Shown in pieces: positions 1-8,772 of a stretch of 64,000 nt of DNA. This stretch comes from Rhodomicrobium sp. R_RK_3 (GTDB lineage: Bacteria; Pseudomonadota; Alphaproteobacteria; Rhizobiales; Rhodomicrobiaceae). Each line of letters starts with the position of its first letter. Position 1 is the stretch's first letter. The notes under the pieces were generated by a model. That model saw only the letters and a list, made by a program, of their open reading frames with translations. It was not told the origin of the DNA and ran no database searches. The DNA lies in NCBI RefSeq assembly GCF_002198715.1, contig NZ_MWLK01000021.1, positions 1 to 64,000 of the forward strand, written 5' to 3'. The position numbers and the translations under genes were made by a program.

Positions 1-95
1 GGCCCACTCGCCTCTCCACTTGCCGCAGCAATAGCGGAAATAGGATTGGGTCCCGGCTCGGCCTGACGGCCGTCCGGGACGACGGGGAGAGGACC
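1..95. repeat. Intergenic palindromic repeat, family B, copy 1 (cut by window edge)
   Basis: Read on the minus strand this stretch starts with CGTCGTCCCGG, continues through a GGCCGTCAGGCC palindrome to GCCGGGACCCAA, and ends in GAGTGGGCC at the window edge. The same ordered blocks occur at 21117-21221 and 50612-50716, so this is a dispersed non-coding element, not a gene. Its second arm lies outside the window. Confidence 0.6.
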
Positions 96-106
96 TTCGA
101 TACGCA

Positions 107-240
107 AAGGTCTCCATGAGGAGAGGGTAAGGGTGAGGGGGTAATCCCTCTCGGTAAGACAGGGCATCGCCACAAGGAGAGGCATTACCCCCTCACCCGG
201 CACGCTTCGCGCGCCACCCTCTCCCCTTGGGATAGGGAAA
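107..240. repeat. Intergenic palindromic repeat, family A, copy 1
   Basis: Perfect 15-bp inverted arms lie at 131-145 (GGGTGAGGGGGTAAT) and 184-198 (ATTACCCCCTCACCC), with an inner CCTCTC/GAGAGG pair, so the transcript would fold into a long hairpin. A near copy with the same inner sequence order is at 9919-9985, and a related composite lies at 22830-22958. It sits just 3' of the minus-strand stress membrane protein gene. Confidence 0.7.
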
Positions 241-267
241 GGCGGCGGCGTTTCGACCGTGCAGTTA

Positions 268-561
268 TTACCAGCGCCGGCCCCAACTGCCGCGCCAGCC
301 GCCGCCGCCGCGCACGATGCTGATGAGGATCAGCAGCACGATCGCGCCGATGGTGGCGTTGATGATCGCCGCCAAGAGACCCGTGCCCAAGTGGATGCCG
401 AGTTGCGGCAGGAGCCAGCTTCCGATCAGCGCGCCGACGACGCCGACTATGAGGTCGCCGAGCAGGCCGAAGCCGGTGCCCTGCACGATTTGACCGGCCA
501 GCCATCCGGCAATCAGGCCGACGATGAGAATTACGGCAAGACTCTCGCCCGACATGTGCAT
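268..561 (-). CDS. GlsB/YeaQ/YmgE-type stress membrane protein
   Basis: Small integral membrane protein of the transglycosylase-associated (GlsB/YeaQ/YmgE) family. Members are induced by stress in many bacteria but have no proven enzymatic activity. About 97 residues are expected from the ATG at 561. An upstream in-frame ATG at 600 exists, but GGAGG lies 8 nt before the ATG at 561 and 2 nt before another at 567, so I chose 561. Three hydrophobic, glycine-rich segments are visible (GLIAGWLAGQIV; LIVGVVGALIGSWLL; GTGLLAAIINATIGAIVLL), followed by a short Arg/Gly/Trp-rich tail. No EcfG-type promoter is seen upstream, unlike the stress genes near 45 kb. Family assignment is confident; physiological role is not. 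Confidence 0.85.
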   Translation of the reverse strand: MHMSGESLAVILIVGLIAGWLAGQIVQGTGFGLLGDLIVGVVGALIGSWLLPQLGIHLGTGLLAAIINATIGAIVLLILISIVRGGGGWRGSWGRRW

Positions 562-740
562 CTTCATATCCTCCAGCAAAGAAGCGGACAAATCCCCCAC
601 GCGCAGGACGCGCGCGCTTGCCGCCGACAGGCTTTACGCTGTCAGCGGAAAGGCGGGGACAGCCCTTCTGTGCCATTCAGGCTACGCCCATGCCGGGGGC
701 CGGACTGTGCAATATTGCTCATCGTGGTGAATTGAATGCT

Positions 741-1415
741 TCAATTCTTGATGTGCGGCTGGTCGTGCAGAATGACGTTCAGCAAGGAACTGTGCACCTC
801 GATGCCGCCATTGTAGGAAATGAAGCCGAGCTTTCGAAATTTGTTCATGAAGAAGCTGACGCGCGCCCGCGTCGTGCCGATCATCTGCGCCAGCGTCTCC
901 TGGCTGATTTTGGCGATCATCGGCTCCGGCTTGCTGTCCTTGCCGAAATTGGCGAGCAGCAGCAACAGCCGCGCAAGCCGTTTCTCGCTGGAATTGAAAA
1001 GCTGGTCGACGAGATCGGCCTCGACGCGGATGGCGCGGCCGAGCAGGTGGGCGATGAACATCTCCGAGAATGCCGTCTCCTCGTGGATCACCCTGAGGAT
1101 CGCCGCCTTCTCGAGCCGGGAGATGACGCTGTCGGCCATGGTGGCGACGGTGGCGATGCGATGGGTCTGGCCGGCAAGGCAGCCCTCGCCGACGAATTCG
1201 TTCTTGCCGAGGATGGCGACGACGGCTTCCTTGCCCTGCTCGGAGACGACGGTGATCTTCACCTTGCCGCGCTGGATGTAGAAGACCGAATCGGCCGGAT
1301 CGCCCTGGGCGAAGACGATCTGGTCCTTGCTGTATTTGCCGATGCTGCGGCCTTCCCCGACACGGGCGAGGAAGGCTTTGGGATCGAATTGCGGCGTCTG
1401 GCGCTTGACGGCCAT
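741..1415 (-). CDS. Crp/Fnr-family transcriptional regulator
   Basis: DNA-binding regulator with an N-terminal cyclic-nucleotide-binding-type beta barrel (about residues 15-130, including the FVGEGCLAGQ turn) and a C-terminal winged helix (about 160-215) with recognition-helix sequence GTTRARVSFFMNKFR. The start at 1415 (MAVKRQ) is preceded by GGAGGT, 5 nt upstream; a longer frame reaches 1664 but has no ribosome site. About 224 residues, normal for the family. The N-terminal cysteine cluster of oxygen-sensing Fnr is absent, so iron-sulfur sensing is not supported, and the ligand is unknown. Multiple paralogues of this type are usual in Hyphomicrobiales. It is divergent from the SDR gene at 1958. 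Confidence 0.9.
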   Translation of the reverse strand: MAVKRQTPQFDPKAFLARVGEGRSIGKYSKDQIVFAQGDPADSVFYIQRGKVKITVVSEQGKEAVVAILGKNEFVGEGCLAGQTHRIATVATMADSVISRLEKAAILRVIHEETAFSEMFIAHLLGRAIRVEADLVDQLFNSSEKRLARLLLLLANFGKDSKPEPMIAKISQETLAQMIGTTRARVSFFMNKFRKLGFISYNGGIEVHSSLLNVILHDQPHIKN

Positions 1416-1599
1416 GGCGAGACCTCCTGGCGCGGGGTTCGGTTGCGAACCATCCATGATTGCGTCAGGACATGATAGGTGCTGGCGCAAGATTTCGTAG
1501 GATAACAATGAGATTTCTTTATCTGTCAGTGCGAACAGGCGCTTGGCGCGCCAAACGAGGCGGCCCGGCGGCCCGATAGATCGAGCGCGGCTGTCTCGG

Positions 1600-1739
1600 G
1601 GAGATTTTCGGTACTGTTCAATCTTGCTCAGACATAGAGAACGCGCGCGGGCTAGTCTGGCCATTATCCCGGAGATGTCCTCCCCTTGTCACCGACGTCC
1701 GGGCCCTTCCCCGGCTGACACTATCAGCCGGGGCTTTTT
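1600..1739 (+). ncRNA. Candidate small RNA or leader ending in an intrinsic terminator
   Basis: The 542-base gap between the Crp/Fnr gene and the SDR gene has no convincing protein gene but ends in a textbook plus-strand terminator at 1709-1739. Just before it is an unstructured-looking UCCUCCCC stretch (about 1679-1685), complementary to Shine-Dalgarno sequences, as seen in several alphaproteobacterial trans-acting sRNAs. There is no plus-strand gene upstream that the terminator could serve. The 5' end is not determined; 1600 is a guess. The alternative is an attenuator in the leader of the SDR gene, whose start is 219 nt downstream. Confidence 0.35.
1709..1739 (+). terminator. Rho-independent terminator (orphan, plus strand)
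   Basis: Perfect 10-bp stem CCCCGGCTGA / TCAGCCGGGG with a 5-nt loop, followed by CTTTTT. It points rightward, away from the divergent Crp/Fnr gene. Confidence 0.8.
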
Positions 1740-1957
1740 ACGTGCGGCGGGCGACAGGGCGACGCTGCATAACGCATTGTTTATTATTAATAAGGGCGGC
1801 GGTTGACGCGCGATGCCGCGGGCCCCGCAAGATTTCACACATTCTCACGCCATCTAACTCCCCCGCCGCACACTGTGACCGTAAGGTCGCGTGAATGCCT
1901 TGCCGCAGGCCGCGCGACGCATCGGACATCGGCTCCAAGACCTCGAAAGAAGGACAC

Positions 1958-2788
1958 ATGTCGAAAGTCTGGCTGATTACAGGCACATGCCGCGGATTTG
2001 GGCGGCTTCTCGCCGAGGCGGTGCTCGAAGCGGGAGACCGGCTCGTGGCGGCTGCGCGCAGGCCCGCCTGGCTTGCGCCCCTGGCCGAGCGCTATGGCGA
2101 CCGCATCCGCATCGCCGGCGGCGATATCGGCGATGCGGCCCAAGCCCGCGAAACCGTGCGGGTGGCGGCGGACGGCTTCGGCCGCATCGACGTGCTGGTC
2201 AACAATGCCGGCTATGGCGATGTCGGCTCGATCGAGGACACCGGCATCGGCGAGTTCCGCGCCCAGATCGAGGCCGAACTGTTCGGCGCCATCACCGTGA
2301 CCAAGGCCGCGCTGCCTTTGATGCGCCAGCAGCGCTCGGGCCACATCATCCAGCTCTCCTCCATCGCGGCCCGCATGGGATTGCCCGGCCGCGCCGCCTT
2401 CGCGGCCGCCAAATGGGGGCTCGAGGGCTTTTCGGAAGTGCTGGCCAAGGAGGTCGCGCCCTTGGGCATCAAGGTGACGATCGTCGAGCCGGGCAGCTTC
2501 CGCACCGATTTCGGTGCGCCGCCGGCGGTCGCCGGCCTCGCTCGCGGCATCAGCGAGCATACCGGGTTCCAGCCGGGCGATCCGGTCAAGGCCGCCGCTG
2601 TCATCACCTATATTGCCGGGCTGGCCGAGCCGCCCTTCCGCCTGCTGCTCGGAAGCGATGCCGTCGAATTGGCGCGGCAATGCGACCGCCTCCGCGCCTC
2701 GGCGGACGAAACATGGCGCGATTTGAGCCTCTTTACCGATTTCGCGCCGCCCGCCGGGGCAAGAAGCGCGCTCCCCCGGACCTCATGA
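1958..2788 (+). CDS. Short-chain dehydrogenase/reductase family protein with Tyr-to-Phe in the active site
   Basis: NAD(P)-binding Rossmann-fold protein of about 276 residues. The dinucleotide motif TGTCRGFG is at residues 8-15, the NNAG motif near 84, and the catalytic-serine region QLSS near 133. In the YxxxK site the sequence is FAAAK: residue 148 is Phe where the catalytic Tyr belongs, while Lys152 is kept. Without the Tyr hydroxyl the normal SDR proton-transfer mechanism should be impaired, so activity is uncertain. The ATG at 1958 follows AAGAAGGA; longer in-frame starts reach 1895 but lack a ribosome site. It ends convergently, overlapping the mismatch glycosylase gene by 6 bp. Substrate unknown. 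Confidence 0.88.
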   Translation: MSKVWLITGTCRGFGRLLAEAVLEAGDRLVAAARRPAWLAPLAERYGDRIRIAGGDIGDAAQARETVRVAADGFGRIDVLVNNAGYGDVGSIEDTGIGEFRAQIEAELFGAITVTKAALPLMRQQRSGHIIQLSSIAARMGLPGRAAFAAAKWGLEGFSEVLAKEVAPLGIKVTIVEPGSFRTDFGAPPAVAGLARGISEHTGFQPGDPVKAAAVITYIAGLAEPPFRLLLGSDAVELARQCDRLRASADETWRDLSLFTDFAPPAGARSALPRTS

Positions 2789-3334
2789 CGCGGCCAGCCG
2801 GTCGTACCACTGCGTCTGCTCGGCGCGGGTGAAATGGGCATTGGCCCCGCTCGGGTTGGGGACGAGAAAGACCCGGCTCGGCCCGAGGCGCAGATCCTGC
2901 GGCCCGAGCCGGATGCCGTCCGCCGCGCCGGTCAGCGCGCGCAGGACGTGGCGATAGCCGGTGACGCCGTGGAAGCAGGCGATGTCCGGGCGATAGCGCT
3001 CCAGCTTGGCGAGCAGATGCCCGACCCCTTCAGCGAATTCGGCCGGAGCCAGATCGCCGGCCTTGGGCGTCGGGCGCTTCACCAGGTCGGTGAAGCCGAT
3101 GCCGTGGGCCAGCAGGGCCCGGTCATGCTCCGGCCCCAGCGCCTCGACGCCGAGCGCCCGCCGCGCCGCGAGGCTCAGCACCGAGCGCGACAGGCAGGGC
3201 CAGAAACGGTTGCTCCGCCGCGCGAAATAATGCCCGCGCTCGGCCGAATAGACCGACGGATTGATGCCGACGAAGACGATGCCGAGCCCTCCCTCGAGCA
3301 GATCGGGCAGGGTCGGCACCGGCTCGCCGCGCAT
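2783..3334 (-). CDS. mug: G/U mismatch-specific DNA glycosylase (Mug/TDG family)
   Basis: Uracil-DNA-glycosylase-superfamily enzyme that excises uracil or thymine opposite guanine. 183 residues, in the usual range for bacterial Mug. The active-site loop GINPS is at residues 23-27 (GINPG in E. coli Mug), and the intercalation/second motif appears as VPNPSGANAHF near residue 162. Start at 3334 (MRGEPVP). The 3' end overlaps the end of the convergent SDR gene by 6 bp. Repair function is inferred from family membership; no damage-inducible operator was noticed. Confidence 0.88.
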   Translation of the reverse strand: MRGEPVPTLPDLLEGGLGIVFVGINPSVYSAERGHYFARRSNRFWPCLSRSVLSLAARRALGVEALGPEHDRALLAHGIGFTDLVKRPTPKAGDLAPAEFAEGVGHLLAKLERYRPDIACFHGVTGYRHVLRALTGAADGIRLGPQDLRLGPSRVFLVPNPSGANAHFTRAEQTQWYDRLAAS

Positions 3335-3343
3335 CGGTTGGCC

Positions 3344-4189
3344 CTAGCGGTCGCCGAGGAAGTCGCGCAGATGGCCGTTGAAGGTCTCCGGGTCCTGCAG
3401 GAAGGCGAAATGGCTGACATTGGGCATGATCACCAGCTTGGCGCCCGGGATCGTCTTGGCCATATATTGATTGTGGTCCTGCCGGATGGCCTCGTCATGC
3501 TCGCCATCGGCGATCACGACGGGCGATTTGATGGTCTTGAGCTGGGCATCGGTCCAGTTCGGCTGCGACACCCACATCCGGCTGATCTGCTCCACGAAAT
3601 CGTCATATTGCGTCGGCGTCGGCGACAGCCGGGCGTATTCCTGGCCCGCGCGCTTGATATAGGCGCCGAAGACGGGGTCGTTCTCGATGCCTTCCTTCAG
3701 GCCGCCGATGTTGGTGTTGGCGCCGAAGGCGAAGATGCGGCCGACGCGCGTCGGATGGCGCATCGCCATGTCGAGCGCGATGATGCCGCCGTCGCTCCAG
3801 CCGACGATGTCGGCCTTGTCGATCTTGAGCGTGTCGAGCAGGGCGACGACGTCGTCGGTCATCAGGTCGTAGCCGTAGGGCTTGCTGTCGCGCGTGCTGC
3901 GGCCGTGGCCGCGGCTGTCGACCAGGATGACGCGGTGCTTCGGGGCGAGCGCCTCGGCCTGCTTGCTGAGATAATCCGAATTGCCGAGCCCGCCATGCAG
4001 GATGACGACGGGCGAGCCGGCGCCGGTCTCGGCATAGAACAGGTCGATGCCGTTGACCTTGGCGTAGCCGGTCTTGGCGCCCGCGACCGGGGCCGGCGTC
4101 GGCGGCAGCGTCTGCCAGAGTTCGGCGGCCATGCCGGCCTGGATGGGCAAGGCGGCGAGGAGAAAGAGCGATAAGAGAATGCGGCGCAT
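3344..4189 (-). CDS. Secreted alpha/beta-fold hydrolase
   Basis: 281 residues with an N-terminal signal peptide (residues 1 to about 21, MRRILLSLFLLAALPIQAG then MAA). Oxyanion-hole motif HGG at 65-67, nucleophile elbow GWSDGG with Ser132, and a probable catalytic His in NVSHF near residue 263. This is the esterase/haloperoxidase-like branch of the alpha/beta hydrolase fold. Export to the periplasm is predicted. A strong ribosome site GGAGG lies 6-7 nt before the ATG. It lies only 9 bp downstream of nothing coding and 9 bp upstream of the mug start on the same strand, so the two may be co-transcribed. Substrate cannot be told from sequence. Confidence 0.88.
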   Translation of the reverse strand: MRRILLSLFLLAALPIQAGMAAELWQTLPPTPAPVAGAKTGYAKVNGIDLFYAETGAGSPVVILHGGLGNSDYLSKQAEALAPKHRVILVDSRGHGRSTRDSKPYGYDLMTDDVVALLDTLKIDKADIVGWSDGGIIALDMAMRHPTRVGRIFAFGANTNIGGLKEGIENDPVFGAYIKRAGQEYARLSPTPTQYDDFVEQISRMWVSQPNWTDAQLKTIKSPVVIADGEHDEAIRQDHNQYMAKTIPGAKLVIMPNVSHFAFLQDPETFNGHLRDFLGDR

Positions 4190-4306
4190 TCGGTCCTCCG
4201 TATGGGTGATGCGCGAGAGGCTGGATCGTCCGTGTTACGAAGAGATTTCAGCCTCCGGCCCCTCGTGTCAATGCCGGGGGCCATCACCCTTGTGGATGCC
4301 CGCGGG

Positions 4307-4987
4307 TCAGACCGTGCCGGGATCGGCCTCCAGCGGGCGCGTCGCGGGCGTTTCGCCGCGCCCGCCGATGCCGTAGCGGCCGTCGGGAAAGATCAGCGAA
4401 ATCCTCGAGCCGCCGGCGCTGAAAACGCGGCAGACGCGGCCGCCGAGCCGGGCGGCGAGGCCGTCGACGATTTGCGTGCCATGGCCGGGGCGCGGACCCG
4501 TCGCCGCCTCGCCATCATCCATGACGGAACAGCGGATATGGCCGCCCGCGCGCCGGATCTCGACGCGGATGCATCCGCCCCGCTCCGCGAAGGCATGCTT
4601 GGCGGCGTTGGTGATCAGCTCGGAGACGACCAGTCCCACGGTCCAGCATTGCTCGGGCGTCAGCTCGACCCGTTCCTCGGCGAGTTCGAGCCGGATGCCG
4701 CGATCGTCGAGATGCGAGCGGAGGAGGGCGCGGCAGACGGCGCGCAGATGATCGGCGAGATCGGCCGCGTCGTCCTCGGCCGGCATTTGCAGCGCGCGAT
4801 GCACATTGGCAAAGGCGAACAGGCGATCCGCTGCCGCGCTCAGCACCGCCTTGGCGTCGGAGGAGGTCGACTGAGCCGCCGCAAGCGACAGCGCCGCAAT
4901 GGCGGAGCTGTATTCATTGCAGACGCGGTGAGTGATTTCGCGCAGCATCAGCATAGGCTCGCAGGCCCCTGGGTTCTCATTCGGCAT
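4307..4987 (-). CDS. Orphan sensor-less histidine kinase (HisKA_2/HWE-like)
   Basis: 226 residues with no transmembrane or sensor domain. The dimerisation/phosphoacceptor region comes first (LREITHRVCNEYSSAI, phospho-His20), followed by an HATPase domain with N-box ELITNAAKHAF (Asn127), a DDG turn at 157-159 and GHGTQIV near 168. The HRV-x-NEY pattern is typical of the HisKA_2 group common in Alphaproteobacteria. AAGGA sits 6-7 nt before the ATG. No response regulator is adjacent. Input may come from a partner protein or from the unusual first 18 residues; neither can be shown here. Confidence 0.85.
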   Translation of the reverse strand: MPNENPGACEPMLMLREITHRVCNEYSSAIAALSLAAAQSTSSDAKAVLSAAADRLFAFANVHRALQMPAEDDAADLADHLRAVCRALLRSHLDDRGIRLELAEERVELTPEQCWTVGLVVSELITNAAKHAFAERGGCIRVEIRRAGGHIRCSVMDDGEAATGPRPGHGTQIVDGLAARLGGRVCRVFSAGGSRISLIFPDGRYGIGGRGETPATRPLEADPGTV

Positions 4988-5168
4988 CGCGTATCCTTAA
5001 GAGAGCCGGACGGGTCGCCGGGACATGTCAACGGGACCGGGCAACGGCTTTTGCGTCTTCGGCCGGAGCGGCGAAATGGGGATGGCCCCGGCAGCGGGTT
5101 GATTATGGATCGCGCGTGAGCCGAGCGCGCGTTAAACGTTGCTAGCCTGTGTGAGCAGGTGATATCGG

Positions 5169-8102
5169 CTACGCGCTGCGCAGTTGCGCGGGGCGCGGCT
5201 CCGTGCCGGAGAGCGCCCCGTTCGAATGTGCGGGCATGCCGAGTTGGTCCAGCAGGCGCCCGGCATATTTTACATCGGCGCTGTCGAAGCCTTCGGTCAG
5301 GCGCGCATAGACCGGCGCCAGCACCTCACGCGCCTGCTTGACGGCGTCCTGCGCGGCCCAAAAAGCCGCAAGGCTCGTTGCCGCGCGCAATTCCCATGCG
5401 AGCGCGCCCTGCCTTCGCGAAAGCTCCAAGGCGCGCCGTAAATACCCCTCCGCCTTGGCGGACTGGGCGCGCGGGCATGCCATCAGAATGCGGCCTTTGA
5501 GGCGAAGCAGCTCCGGCATGAAATAGCTGTCGCCGCCGCCGCATTCGGCGAGATCGAGGGTTTCGTCGATCTCCTTGAGCGCCGCCGCATGATTTCCCGT
5601 CATGGCCAAGCCGTTGGCGATCGAACTCTTGAAGCTTGCGGTCACCAATTCATAGCGGGCGGCGTGCAGCGTCTCCAGCGCGTCGCGCAACAGCTTCATG
5701 CCGGATTCGGCCTGGCCGCGCATGACCGCCAATTTGCCCTTCACTCCCTGTCCCACGGCATTATAGGGGGCGAGCGAATGCCGCTCGGCATGGGCCATGA
5801 AGCGGTCGAGACCTTCATCGGCGCTCTCGATATCGCCGCGCCAGACGCAGACCGAAACCGCGCAGATCAGCGCGATGCATAAGGTCACGGGATGTTCGAG
5901 CGCGGCCGCCTCCTCGACGGTCTGCCGGGCGAGGGCCAGCGCCTGATCGGCATGGCCTTGCAGCCAGAGCGTCCGGGCGAGGGTGATGCGCGCGCGGTTG
6001 CTGTGGTCGAAGCCGAAATCGCTGCTGTTGATGCGTTGGGAGCAGGGCGGCTGGATCAGCGCCGCTTCGAGATGCGCCCTGGCTCGGGCCTGATCGCCGT
6101 TCAGATGATAGCCGATGCCGAGCAGCGACTGCGCCGCCGCCATGCCGGCCGGATCGGCGATTTCGCCGGCGACGGCCGCGCCACGCTCGGCGCAGGCGAG
6201 CGCGCCGCGAAAATCGCCGATGCGCTCGTGAAAGATATGCAGCCTGCCGAGCAGCCTGAGCTGGCTGACCGGGTCTTTGAAGGCCTCGGCGAGCACCAGC
6301 GCCCGCGTGAAGGCGACGCGCACCTCCTCGCTATTGCCCTTGGTGAACATCAGGGCTAGTCCGAAGGCGCTCCGCAGTTCCAGCTCCCGCCGCGTGCCGC
6401 GCGCGCCTTGGTCGAGCGAGGCGAGCGCCCGCGCGGTCCAGCGGTGGCATTGGGTCAGCAGCGACATTTTCAGGAGGAGCGGCGCCGAAGCCGCCGCGAG
6501 GCCGACGCCGAGGGCGACATCGCCCCCCGGGCCAAAGCACCATTCCAGCGCCTTGCGTACATTGCCGACATGGATGGCGCAGGTGGCGCGCTCCAGGGAC
6601 TGGGTGCCGCCACCGCGCAAGCCGGCTCCGATGCGCTCGAGATAATCGCGGTAATAGGCGGCGTGACGGCGGGACGCGGCATCGGCCTCGCCGCTGTCTA
6701 TCAGCTTCTCCAGCACATAGGCGCGGGTGGTATCGAGCAGGCGATAATAGGTCTCGCCGGGCCCGATCGCGGCGGTGGCGAGCGACCTGGCCACGAGGCT
6801 TCCCACGGCGCCGACGATCTGTGCTTCGTCGACATCATCCCCGGCCGCGACCGACAGGCAGGCCTCGAGAGTGAAGGCGCCGGCAAAGACCGCCAGCCGC
6901 CGCAGGATCACCCGTTCCTGTTCGGTCAGCAGGTCGTAGCTCCATTCGAGCGTGGCGCTCAGCGTCTGGTGGCGGGGCAGGGCCGTGCGGCGCCCCTGCC
7001 AGAGCAGCCCAAAGCGGTGTTCCAGCAGCGCCGCCGTTTCCTTCACGCCATAGGCGCCGACGCGGCTCGCCGCCAGCTCGATGGCGAGGGCTATGCCGTC
7101 GAGGCGGCGGCAGATCTCGGCGACGACAGGCGCGTCGGCATCGCTCAGCTCATACCGGTTGCCGCAGGCGATGACGCGCTCGACGAAAAGCTGGATCGCG
7201 GGAAAGGCAAGCGCCTCGGCGGCGGTCAGGCCGGCGGCATCGGGCGGACTGTCGAGCGCGGCAAGGCGATGCACATGCTCGCCCTCGACCCAAAGCGGCT
7301 CGCGGCTCGTCGCCAGGATGTAGACCTGCGGCGCCTCCTCGAAAATGCGCTCGGCGAAAGCGGCGGCCGTCTCGATCACATGCTCGCAGCTATCGAGCAT
7401 GAGCAGCATCCGCTTGTCGCGCAGGAAGCTGACGATGCTGGGCGTCGGATCGCTGTTGCGCACCATCAGCCCGAGTTCGGAGGCCAGCGTGCAGGGCACC
7501 AGTTGCGGGTCGCTGATCGGTCCGAGGTCGATGAACCGCACCGCGCCATCGAAGGAGGGGAGCAGCATATGCGCCACCGCCAGCGCGACGGTGGTCTTGC
7601 CGATGCCGCCAGGGCCGACAACGGTCAGGAAGCGTTCGGCGGCGAGCTGCTCGGTGATGGTCTGTACCGCGTCGTCGCGGCCCACCATCCGTTTGAGCGA
7701 TGCCGGCAGCCGGTGGGCGGGCTCGGCGGCGAGACCGTCCTGCTCGGGCCTCCGGCGGGGCGAGGAGCGGGAGACCGGGGCGACAAAGCAATAGCCGCGT
7801 CCGGGGACCGTCGTCACGTAGCGGGCGCCGGACTGGCCGTCGCCGAGCGCCTTGCGCAAAGCGGCGATGTGGAAGCGCAAATTGCCTTCATCGACGGCGA
7901 CATCGGGCCAGACGCGCGCGATGAGATCTTTCTTGCGCACAACTTCGCTGGCGTGCTCGACGAGGACGATCAGGATATCGAGAGCGCGCGCGCCAAGATT
8001 GAGCGGGCTGCCGGATTTTTCGAGCAGGCGCTCCCCGGCCAGCAGCCGGAACGGGCCGAACGAGACCGTGTCTTGGGCTTGGCCGGCTTTCTCATCGGTC
8101 AT
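5169..8102 (-). CDS. Large winged-helix/STAND-ATPase/TPR transcriptional regulator
   Basis: About 977 residues. An OmpR/CadC-type DNA-binding winged helix (about 14-108, ending VPGRGYCFVAP) is followed by a NACHT/NB-ARC-like STAND NTPase with Walker A GPGGIGKTT at 163-171 and Walker B-like LLMLDSCEHV, then a long alpha-helical TPR-like C-terminus. STAND regulators of this architecture are ATP-driven switches that bind an inducer through the repeat region. The start at 8102 (MTDEKAGQ) has AGGGA about 8 nt upstream; an alternative ATG lies at 8126. It is transcribed away from the AraC-type gene at 8773 across a 670-bp gap. Target genes are unknown; it is not a membrane protein like CadC. Confidence 0.88.
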   Translation of the reverse strand: MTDEKAGQAQDTVSFGPFRLLAGERLLEKSGSPLNLGARALDILIVLVEHASEVVRKKDLIARVWPDVAVDEGNLRFHIAALRKALGDGQSGARYVTTVPGRGYCFVAPVSRSSPRRRPEQDGLAAEPAHRLPASLKRMVGRDDAVQTITEQLAAERFLTVVGPGGIGKTTVALAVAHMLLPSFDGAVRFIDLGPISDPQLVPCTLASELGLMVRNSDPTPSIVSFLRDKRMLLMLDSCEHVIETAAAFAERIFEEAPQVYILATSREPLWVEGEHVHRLAALDSPPDAAGLTAAEALAFPAIQLFVERVIACGNRYELSDADAPVVAEICRRLDGIALAIELAASRVGAYGVKETAALLEHRFGLLWQGRRTALPRHQTLSATLEWSYDLLTEQERVILRRLAVFAGAFTLEACLSVAAGDDVDEAQIVGAVGSLVARSLATAAIGPGETYYRLLDTTRAYVLEKLIDSGEADAASRRHAAYYRDYLERIGAGLRGGGTQSLERATCAIHVGNVRKALEWCFGPGGDVALGVGLAAASAPLLLKMSLLTQCHRWTARALASLDQGARGTRRELELRSAFGLALMFTKGNSEEVRVAFTRALVLAEAFKDPVSQLRLLGRLHIFHERIGDFRGALACAERGAAVAGEIADPAGMAAAQSLLGIGYHLNGDQARARAHLEAALIQPPCSQRINSSDFGFDHSNRARITLARTLWLQGHADQALALARQTVEEAAALEHPVTLCIALICAVSVCVWRGDIESADEGLDRFMAHAERHSLAPYNAVGQGVKGKLAVMRGQAESGMKLLRDALETLHAARYELVTASFKSSIANGLAMTGNHAAALKEIDETLDLAECGGGDSYFMPELLRLKGRILMACPRAQSAKAEGYLRRALELSRRQGALAWELRAATSLAAFWAAQDAVKQAREVLAPVYARLTEGFDSADVKYAGRLLDQLGMPAHSNGALSGTEPRPAQLRSA

Positions 8103-8772
8103 CCGCAACATCCCTGACGTGATCAATGCTGGCCGAAATCGCCAAGAGCTGCGGGCATTCCTGGAATGCCGACGCCGCCGCCAATGGCTAAACCCTCCAC
8201 ACCCGGCGCAGGGCAGCGCCAGACACCAGCATAAGGGTCCGGAACAAGGAGGGAGATAAAGAATTTAACATAATGAAGGCTCTATTAACGCGAGCGGACA
8301 CAGCGATGCATCCGCCACGCCATCAAGGACATTCCGGTCTCCGCAATTGGACGAATAGGACCGCCTCAGGCGGCCCGGCGCCGTCCTACTCGCGCCGCTG
8401 CGTCCTTTACGCTCGGCCGAGGATCGCGCGCTATATGCTCACCCCGATGCCAGCTTCCTATAACACCTAGACATTATGGGCTTCGCTTTGCCAGCCGGTT
8501 AACATTACCCGTCTTGTTCTGGGGCGTCGGCTTGACATGCAAGCTCACCGCCTGTTGAAGCGCAGGCGCTTTTTCGGCCGGTGCCATGCAACCATTTACA
8601 GCAACTAACGGGATCTTACTCGGCTGCTGGAGCTTTGCCGCGTAAACTTCTCCAATCACTGCAAAAAACGTCAGAGCCGCTTTTGGGAGGGATCACGGAA
8701 TGTTTAGCCCGGATTAATGGATCAAATGTCGGCCTCCGGCACTAATCCGTCGAGCCGCAGGAAGAGTACCGC
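8103..8772. other. 670-bp intergenic region between two divergent regulators
   Basis: I see no convincing gene here. It must hold the promoters of both flanking regulators. A nested inverted repeat is visible: TAGGAC at 8356-8361 with GTCCTA at 8383-8388, enclosing CCGCC/GGCGG. This could be an operator or an RNA hairpin. Short frames of about 60 codons (for example 8474-8659 on minus) have no ribosome site or family features. Confidence 0.4.

Noticed and set aside
4307-4987. Kinase of the general stress response (PhyR pathway)
   Set aside because: The HisKA_2-type core fits, but there is no phyR, nepR or ecfG gene in the window, so the link is not supported.
8474-8659. A 61-codon minus-strand frame between two regulators
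   Set aside because: No ribosome site or recognisable protein features.
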